DNA from: Acidimicrobiaceae bacterium
Lineage (GTDB): Bacteria > Actinomycetota > Acidimicrobiia > Acidimicrobiales > Bog-793
Assembly: GCA_003170375.1 (NCBI GenBank)
Contig: PMZN01000179.1
Span: 1 to 12,112, forward strand
Direction: 5' to 3'
Length of the DNA stretch: 12,112 bases
Notes under the pieces: generated by a model
What the model was told of the DNA's origin: nothing
The model's input: only the letters and a program-made list of their open reading frames with translations
Databases searched by the model: none
Position numbers and translations under genes: made by a program
Part shown: one piece after another, positions 5,946-12,082 of the stretch
How positions within the stretch are numbered: the first letter of the stretch is position 1
Layout of the letters: each line of letters starts with the position of its first letter

Positions 5946-8159
5946 TCAGTAGGCGAGCAGCGCTCTGGCAGCGGCGACTATGTCTTGGGTTTGGGGGAGG
6001 ATCGCCTGTTCCAGCGTGGGCTCGTAGGCGACGAAAGTGTCGGTCGCGCCCACTCTCGAGATCGGCGCATCGAGGTCTCCGAAACAAGCCTCTCCCGCCC
6101 AAGCCGCCACCTCCGCTCCGAAGCCGCTGGTGAGCACGTCCTCGTGTACCACGAGGAGGCGAGAGGTTCGGGCGACCGACGACGAGACCGCCTCCTTGTC
6201 CCACGGGATCAGGGAGCGAAGGTCGATGACCTCGACGTTCACGGCGTCATTGCCGAGCTGCTCTGCGGCCTCCAGCGACTTTTGCACCGTGGCACCCCAG
6301 GTCACGATGGTCAGGTCGTTGCCCCGACGGACCGTTGCGGCTTTGCCGATGGGGATCAGGTAATCGGCCGGCGTGAGAGCGTCCCTGGCGTACTTCTGGC
6401 GGAGCAGGTGCTTGTGCTCGAGGAACATCACGGGGTCTTCGCACCGAAACGCGGTTCGGAGCAGCCCGGCGGCATCGCTCGAGCGGGACGGCATGACGAT
6501 GATGAGACCCGGGATGTGAGTAAAGATCGATTCGCCGCACTGCGAGTGCCAGATGGCGCCGCCGGTCAGGTAGCCGCCGATCGCGACCCGGATGACCAAC
6601 GGGACACTGAACCGCCCTTCAGAGCGCCACCTCATCGTCGCCGCCTCAGACTGGATCTGTTGCATCGCGGGCCAGATGTAATCGAAGAACTGGATCTCGG
6701 CACATGGCCGAAGCCCACGTATTGCCTGGCCGACCCCGCGGCCGATGATGTTCGCTTCGGCGAGTGGCGCGTTGTAACAGCGTGCGGTCCCGAACTCGCG
6801 TTGGAGCCCGTGGGTGGTGCCGAAGACTCCGCCCTTTCCTTGCACGAGGGCGAGGATGTCTTCGCCGGCGTCGGCGACGTCCTGCCCGAACACCCGGATG
6901 CGCTCGTCTGAACGCATCTGCTCGAAGAGCACCAGTCGTATCGCCTCGCCCATGCAGACGAGCTTGGGGTCGTCCTCCCCTTCGCCTCCCGTCGGCGAGC
7001 ACAGGCTTGACAACAGCTTCGGCTCCGGGATAGCAGGCAGAGCCAGCACGTGATCGGTCACCGTCGCCGGATCCGGTCTGCGTGCCAGGAGAACCTCCCG
7101 CCCGATCTCCGCGATCAGAGCGCGAACGCTTTCACGGATCTCGGCTGCCTCAGCGCCGGTGAGCACGCCTGCCTCGGTCAACTCGCGTTCGAGGCGGAGG
7201 ATCGGGTCGCGAGTCGCTTCTTCCGCAAGATCGTCGGAAGATCGGTACTTCGATTGCGTGTCTTGCGACGAATGCGAGTATGGCCTGGTCACCGTCGCAT
7301 GGATCAGGCAGGGACCCTCACCGGCCCGCACTGGGGCCGTCGCCGCGGCAGCGAGCGACCTGCACGCGAAGTAGTCCGTGCCGTCGACCTTGTGGACCGC
7401 CAGGCCGCGAAAGCCCTGGACGAGATCGGAGATGGGGGCCGGCGCCTGGTCGGATGCCCGTACCGAGATGGCCCATCCGTTGTCCTCGACGAGGTACACG
7501 ATTGGGAGGTGCAGCTGGCAGGCTGTGTTGAGGCTCTCCCAGAACTCGCCTTCCGAGGTCGCTCCTTCACCGAGCGACACATAGGTCAGCTCGTCGCCGC
7601 GGGCGACGCAACCCTGAAGATTCCGCCGCAGCACGTAGCGGGAAGCCTCCGCGCACCCGACGGCAGGAAGGCACTGGCTGCCGGTGCAGCTCGACTGCGA
7701 GACAATGTTGAGTGCCTTGCTGCCCCAGTGAGCAGGCATCTGCCTACCCCCCGAGCTCGTGTCCTCGCTCGAGCCAACGGCTTGAAGCAGGATGTCGCGG
7801 GGCGTGACCCCGAGGCCCAGGACAAGTGCCTGGTCCCTGTAATACGGGAACAGCCAGTCGTAGCCGGGACGAAGGGATCGGGCCATGGCGAGGCCCAGCG
7901 CTTCGTGGCCGGCTCCGGCTATTTCGAAGTAGGCACGGCTCTGGCGTTGGAGGGTGATCGCCCGGTCGTCCAGGGCTCGCGAGGTACAGGCGAGCCGGAA
8001 GTCGTCGATGAGCTCGGCGCGGTCGATGCCCCGGTACTGCAACGGCAGCACTTCCGGCTGATCAGTGGCTGCCGTCGCTTGATCCTCGCGGGCTCGGTTC
8101 GGAAGCTCCACGGCCGGAACAGGAGAAGCGGGGGCAGTCGTGCGTGTCGACTTCGTCAA
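5946..8159 (-). CDS. 2-oxo acid dehydrogenase E1, fused alpha and beta subunits
   Basis: A 737-residue thiamine-diphosphate enzyme that decarboxylates a 2-oxo acid (pyruvate or a branched-chain 2-oxo acid) and passes the acyl group to an E2 lipoyl protein. Residues about 40-375 are E1-alpha: the thiamine-diphosphate motif runs from GEGATSEG at 197-204 to N227 with the usual spacing. A SHSSQD...YRSSDD loop at 295-310 resembles the E1-alpha active-site loop. Residues about 395-737 are E1-beta, with the FFDYIWPAMQQI (491-502) and GGAIWHSQ (533-540) regions and IPGLIIVMPS at 549-558. Most bacteria encode the halves separately; single-chain forms of this type occur in some lineages. The start is TTG 8159, backed by GAGGTGA at 7 bases' distance; no ATG exists before conserved sequence. 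No E2 or E3 gene is next to it. The amino-terminal 40 residues are variable. Substrate cannot be settled by eye. Confidence 0.88.
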   Translation of the reverse strand: MTKSTRTTAPASPVPAVELPNRAREDQATAATDQPEVLPLQYRGIDRAELIDDFRLACTSRALDDRAITLQRQSRAYFEIAGAGHEALGLAMARSLRPGYDWLFPYYRDQALVLGLGVTPRDILLQAVGSSEDTSSGGRQMPAHWGSKALNIVSQSSCTGSQCLPAVGCAEASRYVLRRNLQGCVARGDELTYVSLGEGATSEGEFWESLNTACQLHLPIVYLVEDNGWAISVRASDQAPAPISDLVQGFRGLAVHKVDGTDYFACRSLAAAATAPVRAGEGPCLIHATVTRPYSHSSQDTQSKYRSSDDLAEEATRDPILRLERELTEAGVLTGAEAAEIRESVRALIAEIGREVLLARRPDPATVTDHVLALPAIPEPKLLSSLCSPTGGEGEDDPKLVCMGEAIRLVLFEQMRSDERIRVFGQDVADAGEDILALVQGKGGVFGTTHGLQREFGTARCYNAPLAEANIIGRGVGQAIRGLRPCAEIQFFDYIWPAMQQIQSEAATMRWRSEGRFSVPLVIRVAIGGYLTGGAIWHSQCGESIFTHIPGLIIVMPSRSSDAAGLLRTAFRCEDPVMFLEHKHLLRQKYARDALTPADYLIPIGKAATVRRGNDLTIVTWGATVQKSLEAAEQLGNDAVNVEVIDLRSLIPWDKEAVSSSVARTSRLLVVHEDVLTSGFGAEVAAWAGEACFGDLDAPISRVGATDTFVAYEPTLEQAILPQTQDIVAAARALLAY

Positions 8160-8166
8160 CTTGGAG

Positions 8167-8173
8167 TCACCTC
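8167..8173 (-). promoter_or_regulatory. Ribosome binding site for the TTG start of E1
   Basis: On the - strand, GAGGTGA is followed after 7 bases by TTG 8159. This is close to the ideal anti-16S match and spacing and is the main reason for accepting TTG as the start. Confidence 0.7.
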
Positions 8174-8191
8174 GCTGCTGTCGGTGCCACC

Positions 8192-8197
8192 ACCATA
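8192..8197 (-). promoter_or_regulatory. Candidate -10 element for the E1 gene
   Basis: TATGGT on the - strand fits TAnnnT and would place the transcript start near 8185, leaving about 25 bases of leader that includes the GAGGTGA site. No clear -35 is present; the expected place is overlapped by the dyad at 8206-8221. Confidence 0.35.
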
Positions 8198-8205
8198 AGA
8201 TGAGC

Positions 8206-8221
8206 CGACGCTTCCGCGTCG
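8206..8221. promoter_or_regulatory. Dyad in the -35 region of the E1 promoter (possible operator)
   Basis: CGACGC pairs with GCGTCG around TTCC, a 16-base dyad just upstream of the candidate E1 -10. Position suits a regulator binding site; no family match is claimed. Confidence 0.3.
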
Positions 8222-8230
8222 TATTGGTGA

Positions 8231-8249
8231 GCCGGACAAGTCATCCGGC
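8231..8249. promoter_or_regulatory. Second dyad in the divergent E1/transporter interval
   Basis: GCCGGA and TCCGGC form an inverted repeat around CAAGTCA, 19 bases in all. It lies near the middle of the 201-base interval between the two divergent genes, where a shared regulator could act. No dedicated regulator gene is present in the window. Confidence 0.3.
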
Positions 8250-8345
8250 CGCCCGACGGGCGCTCGGCGCGGATCGGCTTTCAGACCGGTTTCGTCGAAG
8301 CGAGCCGACCGAGAAGCCTTCGGCTCTGCCCGTTCTTGCCGCCTG

Positions 8346-8351
8346 TACTCT
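8346..8351 (+). promoter_or_regulatory. Candidate -10 element for a leaderless transporter message
   Basis: TACTCT fits TAnnnT and stands 9 bases before GTG 8361, the same distance as the -10 of coxB from its GTG. No ribosome binding site precedes the GTG, which agrees with a leaderless message. No -35 is recognisable. Confidence 0.3.
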
Positions 8352-8360
8352 TCGTAGTTC

Positions 8361-9995
8361 GTGAGCTTGCCGACGCGACCAGCGCAACCGTCGCACGGCG
8401 AGCAACGTGGCATACATGGGGCCACGTTGGCGGTGGTTTGTGTCTCGGCCCTGGTCGTCAACGTGGACAACACCATCCTCAACGTGGCGCTGCCCACCCT
8501 CGTACGACAGCTGCACGCCACCTCCAGCGAACTCCAGTGGATCGTCGACTCTTACGCGATGGTCTTCGCAGGGCTGTTGCTCGTCGGTGGCAGCCTGGCC
8601 GATCGGTTCGGCCGGAAGCGCTTCTTCCTCATCGGTCTGACCGTCTTTGCCGGAGCATCGACCGGTGCCGGCTTCTCGGGCTCGGTGGGCCTGTTGATCG
8701 CGTGGCGAGCCGTCATGGGGATGGGTGCAGCGCTGACGATCCCCGCGTCGTTGTCGATCATCAACGACGTCTTCCGCGACCCGACGGAGCGGGCTCGTGC
8801 CATCGGTGCCTGGGCCGGGACCATCGGCCTCGGCATCGCAATCGGACCGATCGCCGGGGGCTTGCTGCTCGCGAACTTCTGGTGGGGTTCGGTTTTCCTC
8901 GTCAACGTCCCTATCGTCGTTGTCGGGTTCGTGGCAGCCCTGGTGTTGGTGCCCGACTCGAAGAACCCGGCGGCCGAACAGCCCGATCCCGCAGGCGGGT
9001 TGTTGTCTGTTGCCGGCTTGGGCTTGCTGCTCTGGGCGATCATCGAGGCTCCCACCAAGGGCTGGGCTTCGGGACAGGTGATCGGCGTCGGGCTGGCCAG
9101 CCTTGCTGTTCTCGGTACTTTCGTCGTCTGGGAGGCCCGTAGCCGCCACCCGATGTTGAGGCTGGAGCTCCTCTCTGATCGCCGGTTCTCCATAGCTGCG
9201 GCAGGCGAGAGCTTCGGGACCTTCGGTCTGTTGGGGGCGCTGTTCGTGCAGACGCAGTTTCTGCAGTTCGACCTCGGCTACTCACCGCTGCAGGCGGGGC
9301 TGCGTATCCTGCCGATCGCGATCGTGCTCGTTGTGAGCGCGCCGCTTTCTCCAGTCGTGGCTCGCTTCGTCGGGATCAAGTGCACCGCCGCCGCCGGCCT
9401 GGCGGCGATCGCGGGCGGCCTGTGGCAGGTCTCGGCCGTGTCCAGCGCTGCCACGACCTATGGGGCTGTCGTGCCCGGCATGCTCCTTATCGGTCTCGGG
9501 GCTGGCCTCCTTTTGCCCACGGCGACGAACTCCGTGGTGGGCTCGGTCCCCCAAGGCGACTCCGGGATCGGATCAGCCTCCAATGCCGTGGCCCTCCAGG
9601 TCGGTGGCGCGCTCGGCGTCGCCGTTTTCGGAAGCGTGCTGTCAACCCGATACCAGGACCGCATGACAGCGGCGCTCGCCGGTCGGCATGTGCCGACCGC
9701 TGCCATGCAAACCATCCTCGGGTCTCTCGGGGGCGCCCTTGCCGCGGCAGACCGCGCCGGTGGCGCGACAGGGGCCCTGCTGGCGCGCGCTGCGCGCGCC
9801 GCGTTCATGAGCGGCAACAAGGTGTCGCTGGCCGTTGGCGCAGTCGTCGCCCTGGCCGGTGTCTTCCTCGTGCTCGCCGGCCTGCCGTCGCGGATCTCGC
9901 GATCGTCACCAGATCCCGGGCCGGTCGCCGGGCGTCGCGAAAGGCGGGCGCGCAGACCGAGCTCCGCGACCGGGTTCAAAGTGGCCAAGCCCTGA
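8361..9995 (+). CDS. MFS drug/proton antiporter, DHA2 (EmrB/QacA) family
   Basis: A 544-residue inner-membrane exporter of the 14-helix DHA2 family, which pumps hydrophobic or cationic toxic compounds out against protons. The helix-1 motif VNVDNTILNVALP is at 33-45, with Asp36 in the position of the DHA2 proton-coupling residue. MFS motif A, GSLADRFGRKR, is at 77-87 between helices 2 and 3. The antiporter motif C, GLGIAIGPIAGG, is at 156-167 in helix 5. The last 35 residues are a basic, Ser/Arg-rich cytoplasmic tail. Start GTG 8361 leaves about 20 residues before helix 1, normal for the family; it has no ribosome binding site and may be leaderless. The gene diverges from E1 across 201 bases with two dyads, and a perfect 9-base dyad lies within its first 23 codons, so regulation near the start is likely. 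Substrate is unknown. Confidence 0.88.
   Translation: MSLPTRPAQPSHGEQRGIHGATLAVVCVSALVVNVDNTILNVALPTLVRQLHATSSELQWIVDSYAMVFAGLLLVGGSLADRFGRKRFFLIGLTVFAGASTGAGFSGSVGLLIAWRAVMGMGAALTIPASLSIINDVFRDPTERARAIGAWAGTIGLGIAIGPIAGGLLLANFWWGSVFLVNVPIVVVGFVAALVLVPDSKNPAAEQPDPAGGLLSVAGLGLLLWAIIEAPTKGWASGQVIGVGLASLAVLGTFVVWEARSRHPMLRLELLSDRRFSIAAAGESFGTFGLLGALFVQTQFLQFDLGYSPLQAGLRILPIAIVLVVSAPLSPVVARFVGIKCTAAAGLAAIAGGLWQVSAVSSAATTYGAVVPGMLLIGLGAGLLLPTATNSVVGSVPQGDSGIGSASNAVALQVGGALGVAVFGSVLSTRYQDRMTAALAGRHVPTAAMQTILGSLGGALAAADRAGGATGALLARAARAAFMSGNKVSLAVGAVVALAGVFLVLAGLPSRISRSSPDPGPVAGRRERRARRPSSATGFKVAKP
8403..8429. promoter_or_regulatory. Perfect 9-bp dyad near the transporter start
   Basis: CAACGTGGC and GCCACGTTG are exact inverted copies separated by 9 bases, inside codons 15-23 of the transporter. 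It may be an operator for a TetR/MarR-like dimer close to a leaderless start, or a hairpin in the message. In-frame TTG 8427 lies at its end, so a later start would place the dyad before the gene. Confidence 0.4.
9782..9800. repeat. 19-bp alternating CG palindrome
   Basis: GGCGCGCGC, a central T, then GCGCGCGCC form a perfect palindrome within the transporter codons for LLARAARAA. Alternating CG tracts can adopt unusual DNA forms, but Ala/Arg codon choice explains the sequence well enough. Confidence 0.5.
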
Positions 9996-10185
9996 ACTGA
10001 CGCTCAGCCGCGGGTCTTCACGGACCGGGACGCGTTCGAAGGCCAGCTAGCAGCGTCCAGACACACCCGATCCGGTGACCGTTGATCTGTGGAGCCGACC
10101 AGCTACGTAGAGGATCGGAGGCCCCGCCTGCACGGAGCCACCTTGATGCGTCTAACCTGGTTCTAATTCTCGGAAAGGAAGGCAG
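9996..10185 (+). promoter_or_regulatory. Interval between transporter and tatA, probable tatA promoter
   Basis: No gene fits in these 190 bases. Towards the end is an AT-richer pocket with TTGATG (10143-10148), TCTAAC (10151-10156) and TCTAAT (10162-10167). The 13-base gap from TTGATG to TCTAAT is too short for a standard promoter, so which hexamers are used is unclear. I see no convincing terminator after the transporter. Confidence 0.3.
10175..10180 (+). promoter_or_regulatory. Ribosome binding site of tatA
   Basis: AAGGAA ends 5 bases before GTG 10186. The next candidate, ATG 10198, is 17 bases away, so the GTG start is preferred. Confidence 0.6.
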
Positions 10186-10422
10186 GTGATCACCGGGATG
10201 CTTGCCGACATGTTTGGTCCCGACGGCTTGATCGTGATTGCAGTTGTCGTCGTCGTGCTTCTCTTTGGAGGGGCACGGCTTCCCAAGCTCGCTCGCGGGC
10301 TCGGCAGCGCGTCCCACGAGTTCAAGAAGGGCATGGAGGAGGGTGACCCGGACAAGGACAAGGGTGACCCGTCCACCTCCAAGGGCGACGACAAGACGTC
10401 CGGCCCGGTTCAATCCAACTGA
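10186..10422 (+). CDS. tatA: Sec-independent translocase subunit TatA/E
   Basis: A 78-residue TatA-type protein, the pore-forming component that lets folded proteins with twin-arginine signals cross the membrane. It has one membrane helix at about 15-27 (LIVIAVVVVVLLF), the FGG hinge at 27-29, the conserved ARLPKLARGLG at 30-40, then an amphipathic helix (SASHEFKKGMEEG) and a hydrophilic tail. The tail repeats GDP and KGD units; at the DNA level AGGGTGACCCG appears twice 21 bases apart. TatB would be longer and lacks this hinge arrangement. tatC is not adjacent. A plausible link with the downstream oxidase is that Rieske-type partners are Tat substrates, but that is inference only. Start GTG is supported by AAGGAA at 5 bases. 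Confidence 0.88.
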   Translation: MITGMLADMFGPDGLIVIAVVVVVLLFGGARLPKLARGLGSASHEFKKGMEEGDPDKDKGDPSTSKGDDKTSGPVQSN

Positions 10423-10448
10423 GCCAGTCCTCGACCCACCCTTAGGCG

Positions 10449-11096
10449 ATGGCGTCGGCTGGGTCGTCGCGTCGGCAGGTTCCTTTTGGTGGGCACCAGC
10501 TTGCCGAGTATGCCCTTGCCGCTGCGCTCGTCGTCGTCGGTGTTCACCTGGGTGGTCGCCCGGCAGTCGTCCTGGCAGTAGCCGGTGCGGTTATCGGTGC
10601 GTTCGCTTTCGTGAGCAAGGGGCCGCTAGCGGCCCTGAGGATCATTCCGAGACGGCTGCACGTTTACCTCGACCTGGTGCTCGCTGCCGGGTTCGCCGCT
10701 TCGCCGCTCTTGTACCTGCACGACCTCCAGCTAATCCCGATCGTCCTCAGCGAGGCCGTAGCCGTTCTGCTCGTTCGCATGTCGTTCACGACCGAGATCG
10801 TCCCGCGCCCGCGCCCCAGCCGACGGGCAGCGTCAGCGGGTGTTGCGAACGCTTCGATCGGCCCCTCCGGAAGTTCCGACGCGGTTTCGGCGGTCGCCGC
10901 GACGGCAGGCCGTGTCGTAGGAACGGCATTCGCCAAGGCCCGCGGCTCCGATGCGCCGCGGGTCGCGGCGCGCGGCCTGGGTCGGGCCACGGGCCAGGCC
11001 CGCCGCCTAGCACGTGCCGCCCGCACGACGAAGGCGGCGCCGGACGCGTCTCAGCCTGTTCGCGTTCCTCCCGGGTCGTCCGCGCCGTCTGGTTGA
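10449..11096 (+). CDS. Unrecognised four-helix membrane protein with basic C-terminal tail
   Basis: A 215-residue protein that I do not recognise. Hydrophobic stretches at about 19-34, 38-56, 72-90 and 95-113 suggest four membrane helices, with a short basic amino end and a basic loop (RIIPRRL, 64-70) between the second and third. From 115 on it is a disordered-looking Ala/Arg/Ser/Pro tail of 100 residues with almost no acidic residues except near 144 and 168. It starts 26 bases after tatA at ATG 10449 without a clear ribosome binding site; AGGCG touches the start. It may be co-transcribed with tatA. The tail could bind an acidic partner or nucleic acid. A 16-base perfect palindrome (10620-10635) lies in the second-to-third-helix coding region. 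Reading-frame length and composition make it a real gene; function is open. Confidence 0.65.
   Translation: MASAGSSRRQVPFGGHQLAEYALAAALVVVGVHLGGRPAVVLAVAGAVIGAFAFVSKGPLAALRIIPRRLHVYLDLVLAAGFAASPLLYLHDLQLIPIVLSEAVAVLLVRMSFTTEIVPRPRPSRRAASAGVANASIGPSGSSDAVSAVAATAGRVVGTAFAKARGSDAPRVAARGLGRATGQARRLARAARTTKAAPDASQPVRVPPGSSAPSG
10620..10635. repeat. 16-bp perfect palindrome
   Basis: GGGCCGCTAGCGGCCC is its own reverse complement. It lies within the unrecognised membrane protein gene, over codons for KGPLAAL. It may be a binding site or simply codon usage. Confidence 0.55.
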
Positions 11097-11171
11097 CAGC
11101 TGAGGCAGGCTTCGGACAGCTTCCCGTCCCGGAGGCCGGATCGGCTGCCAAGTCGTCGACGGGAGGGCACG

Positions 11172-11186
11172 CCAGTCCGGGACTGG
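11172..11186. promoter_or_regulatory. Palindrome upstream of the coxB promoter
   Basis: CCAGTCC and GGACTGG flank a single G, a perfect 15-base dyad in non-coding DNA, 52 bases before the coxB -35. It could bind a regulator of the oxidase genes. Confidence 0.35.
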
Positions 11187-11238
11187 GTCGCACCGCCGCC
11201 GGGCTCGGACGCCATGGCAGCCTGGCCACGACGCGAGC

Positions 11239-11269
11239 TTGACTGGAGCGCGAATTATTTGGTTAGAGT
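11239..11269 (+). promoter_or_regulatory. Promoter for a leaderless coxB message
   Basis: TTGACT (11239-11244) and TAGAGT (11264-11269) form a sigma-70-like -35/-10 pair with a 19-base spacer that is AT-rich (AATTATTT) compared with its surroundings. The -10 ends 9 bases before GTG 11279, so the transcript should start at or beside the start codon. This is the best promoter in the window. Confidence 0.6.
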
Positions 11270-11278
11270 CTTCGGCCA

Positions 11279-12082
11279 GTGGGGATTCCGGGGGTCGGCA
11301 AACTAAGACGAAACGCGCGGTTTTTGCTGCTCAGCACGGTCGCGCTCGGCCTAGGTGGCTGCACCCTGCCTACCTTTGGAGCCTTCCGGGGCGCCACGAG
11401 CCAGGGCCAGGCGGAGTTCAAGCTGTGGTCGTGGATGACGATCGCAGGTCTCGTCGTCGCCGTGATCGTCTGGGGTCTGATCCTGTGGGCCGTGATCGCT
11501 TACCGCCGCCGTGACCCGGACAAGATGCCTAGGCAGTTCCATAGCAATACGTTTGTCGAGATCGTCTACACCGCCGTGCCGCTCATCATCATCGGCGTCA
11601 TCTTCTTCTACACGGTGAAGACCGAGAACAAGGTCGACGCCCTCGCTCCTCATCCGGCCGTCACTATCAAGGTCACGGGATTCCAATGGGGCTGGAGCTT
11701 CAGTTACCTCAACTCGGCGGGCAAGCAGATCGCGTTGGTGGAGACCGCGCAGACAAAGCCTCCTGTGCTCGCAGGCAACCCGACCTCCCCGGAGTACCCT
11801 CAGTTCGTCCTGCCCCTCGGCGAGACCACGCAGGTCGTGCTCGAGTCAGCTGACGTGGTTCACGGCTTCTACGTTCCGGCGTTCAACTTCAGCCGCTATG
11901 CCCTGCCCGGCGTCACGAACAACTTCGACTTCACTCCGGTCCGTACCGGCGTCTTCGCCGGCCATTGCGCGCAGTACTGCGGTCTTTATCACGCCGAGAT
12001 GCTTTTCAGCGTACGCGTCGTCAAGCCGGGCGCATTCCAGGCCTGGTTGAGCGCCCAGTCCGCTTCGGGGGCGGCGGCATGA
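11279..12082 (+). CDS. coxB: Cytochrome c oxidase subunit II
   Basis: A 267-residue subunit II (also named ctaC) that takes electrons from cytochrome c through a CuA centre on the outer face of the membrane. The start codes for a basic end, a hydrophobic stretch and a lipobox LGGC with Cys28, suggesting a lipoprotein. Two membrane helices follow at about 53-75 and 92-113, then the aromatic electron-entry patch FQWGWSF (135-141). CuA ligands are present: His195 in DVVHGFYVP, then Cys230, Cys234, His238 and Met241 in CAQYCGLYHAEM. Gln232 stands where most A-type oxidases have Glu. GTG 11279 has no ribosome binding site but lies 9 bases after a good -10, so the message appears leaderless. The TGA overlaps the next ATG as ATGA, consistent with an oxidase operon. 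Confidence 0.95.
   Translation: MGIPGVGKLRRNARFLLLSTVALGLGGCTLPTFGAFRGATSQGQAEFKLWSWMTIAGLVVAVIVWGLILWAVIAYRRRDPDKMPRQFHSNTFVEIVYTAVPLIIIGVIFFYTVKTENKVDALAPHPAVTIKVTGFQWGWSFSYLNSAGKQIALVETAQTKPPVLAGNPTSPEYPQFVLPLGETTQVVLESADVVHGFYVPAFNFSRYALPGVTNNFDFTPVRTGVFAGHCAQYCGLYHAEMLFSVRVVKPGAFQAWLSAQSASGAAA

Noticed and set aside
5790..6911. A 373-codon open frame on the + strand opposite the end of E1, and another at 7050-8198
   Set aside because: Both are antisense to strongly conserved E1 regions, are charged and Arg/Gly-rich, and show no known motif or start signal.
8241..9149. A 302-codon open frame on the - strand opposite the exporter
   Set aside because: It is very rich in Asp, Arg, Gln and Pro, as expected from the reverse of membrane-helix codons; the + strand frame has MFS motifs.
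9782..9800. CG-alternating palindrome as a functional Z-DNA or binding site
   Set aside because: It is explained by Ala and Arg codons in GC-rich DNA; kept only as a repeat feature.
10013..10026. Hairpin GGTC-TTCACG-GACC after the exporter as terminator
   Set aside because: Only four base pairs and no T-run.
9996..10185. A tRNA or small RNA in the interval before tatA (a GTTCGAAGGCC-like stretch near 10035)
   Set aside because: The stretch lacks a matching acceptor stem and anticodon arm; no cloverleaf could be drawn.
10238..11242. A 334-codon + strand frame across tatA, the unknown membrane protein and the following gap
   Set aside because: It crosses two better-supported genes in another frame and is Arg/Pro/Ser-rich without features; the tatA motifs settle the frame.
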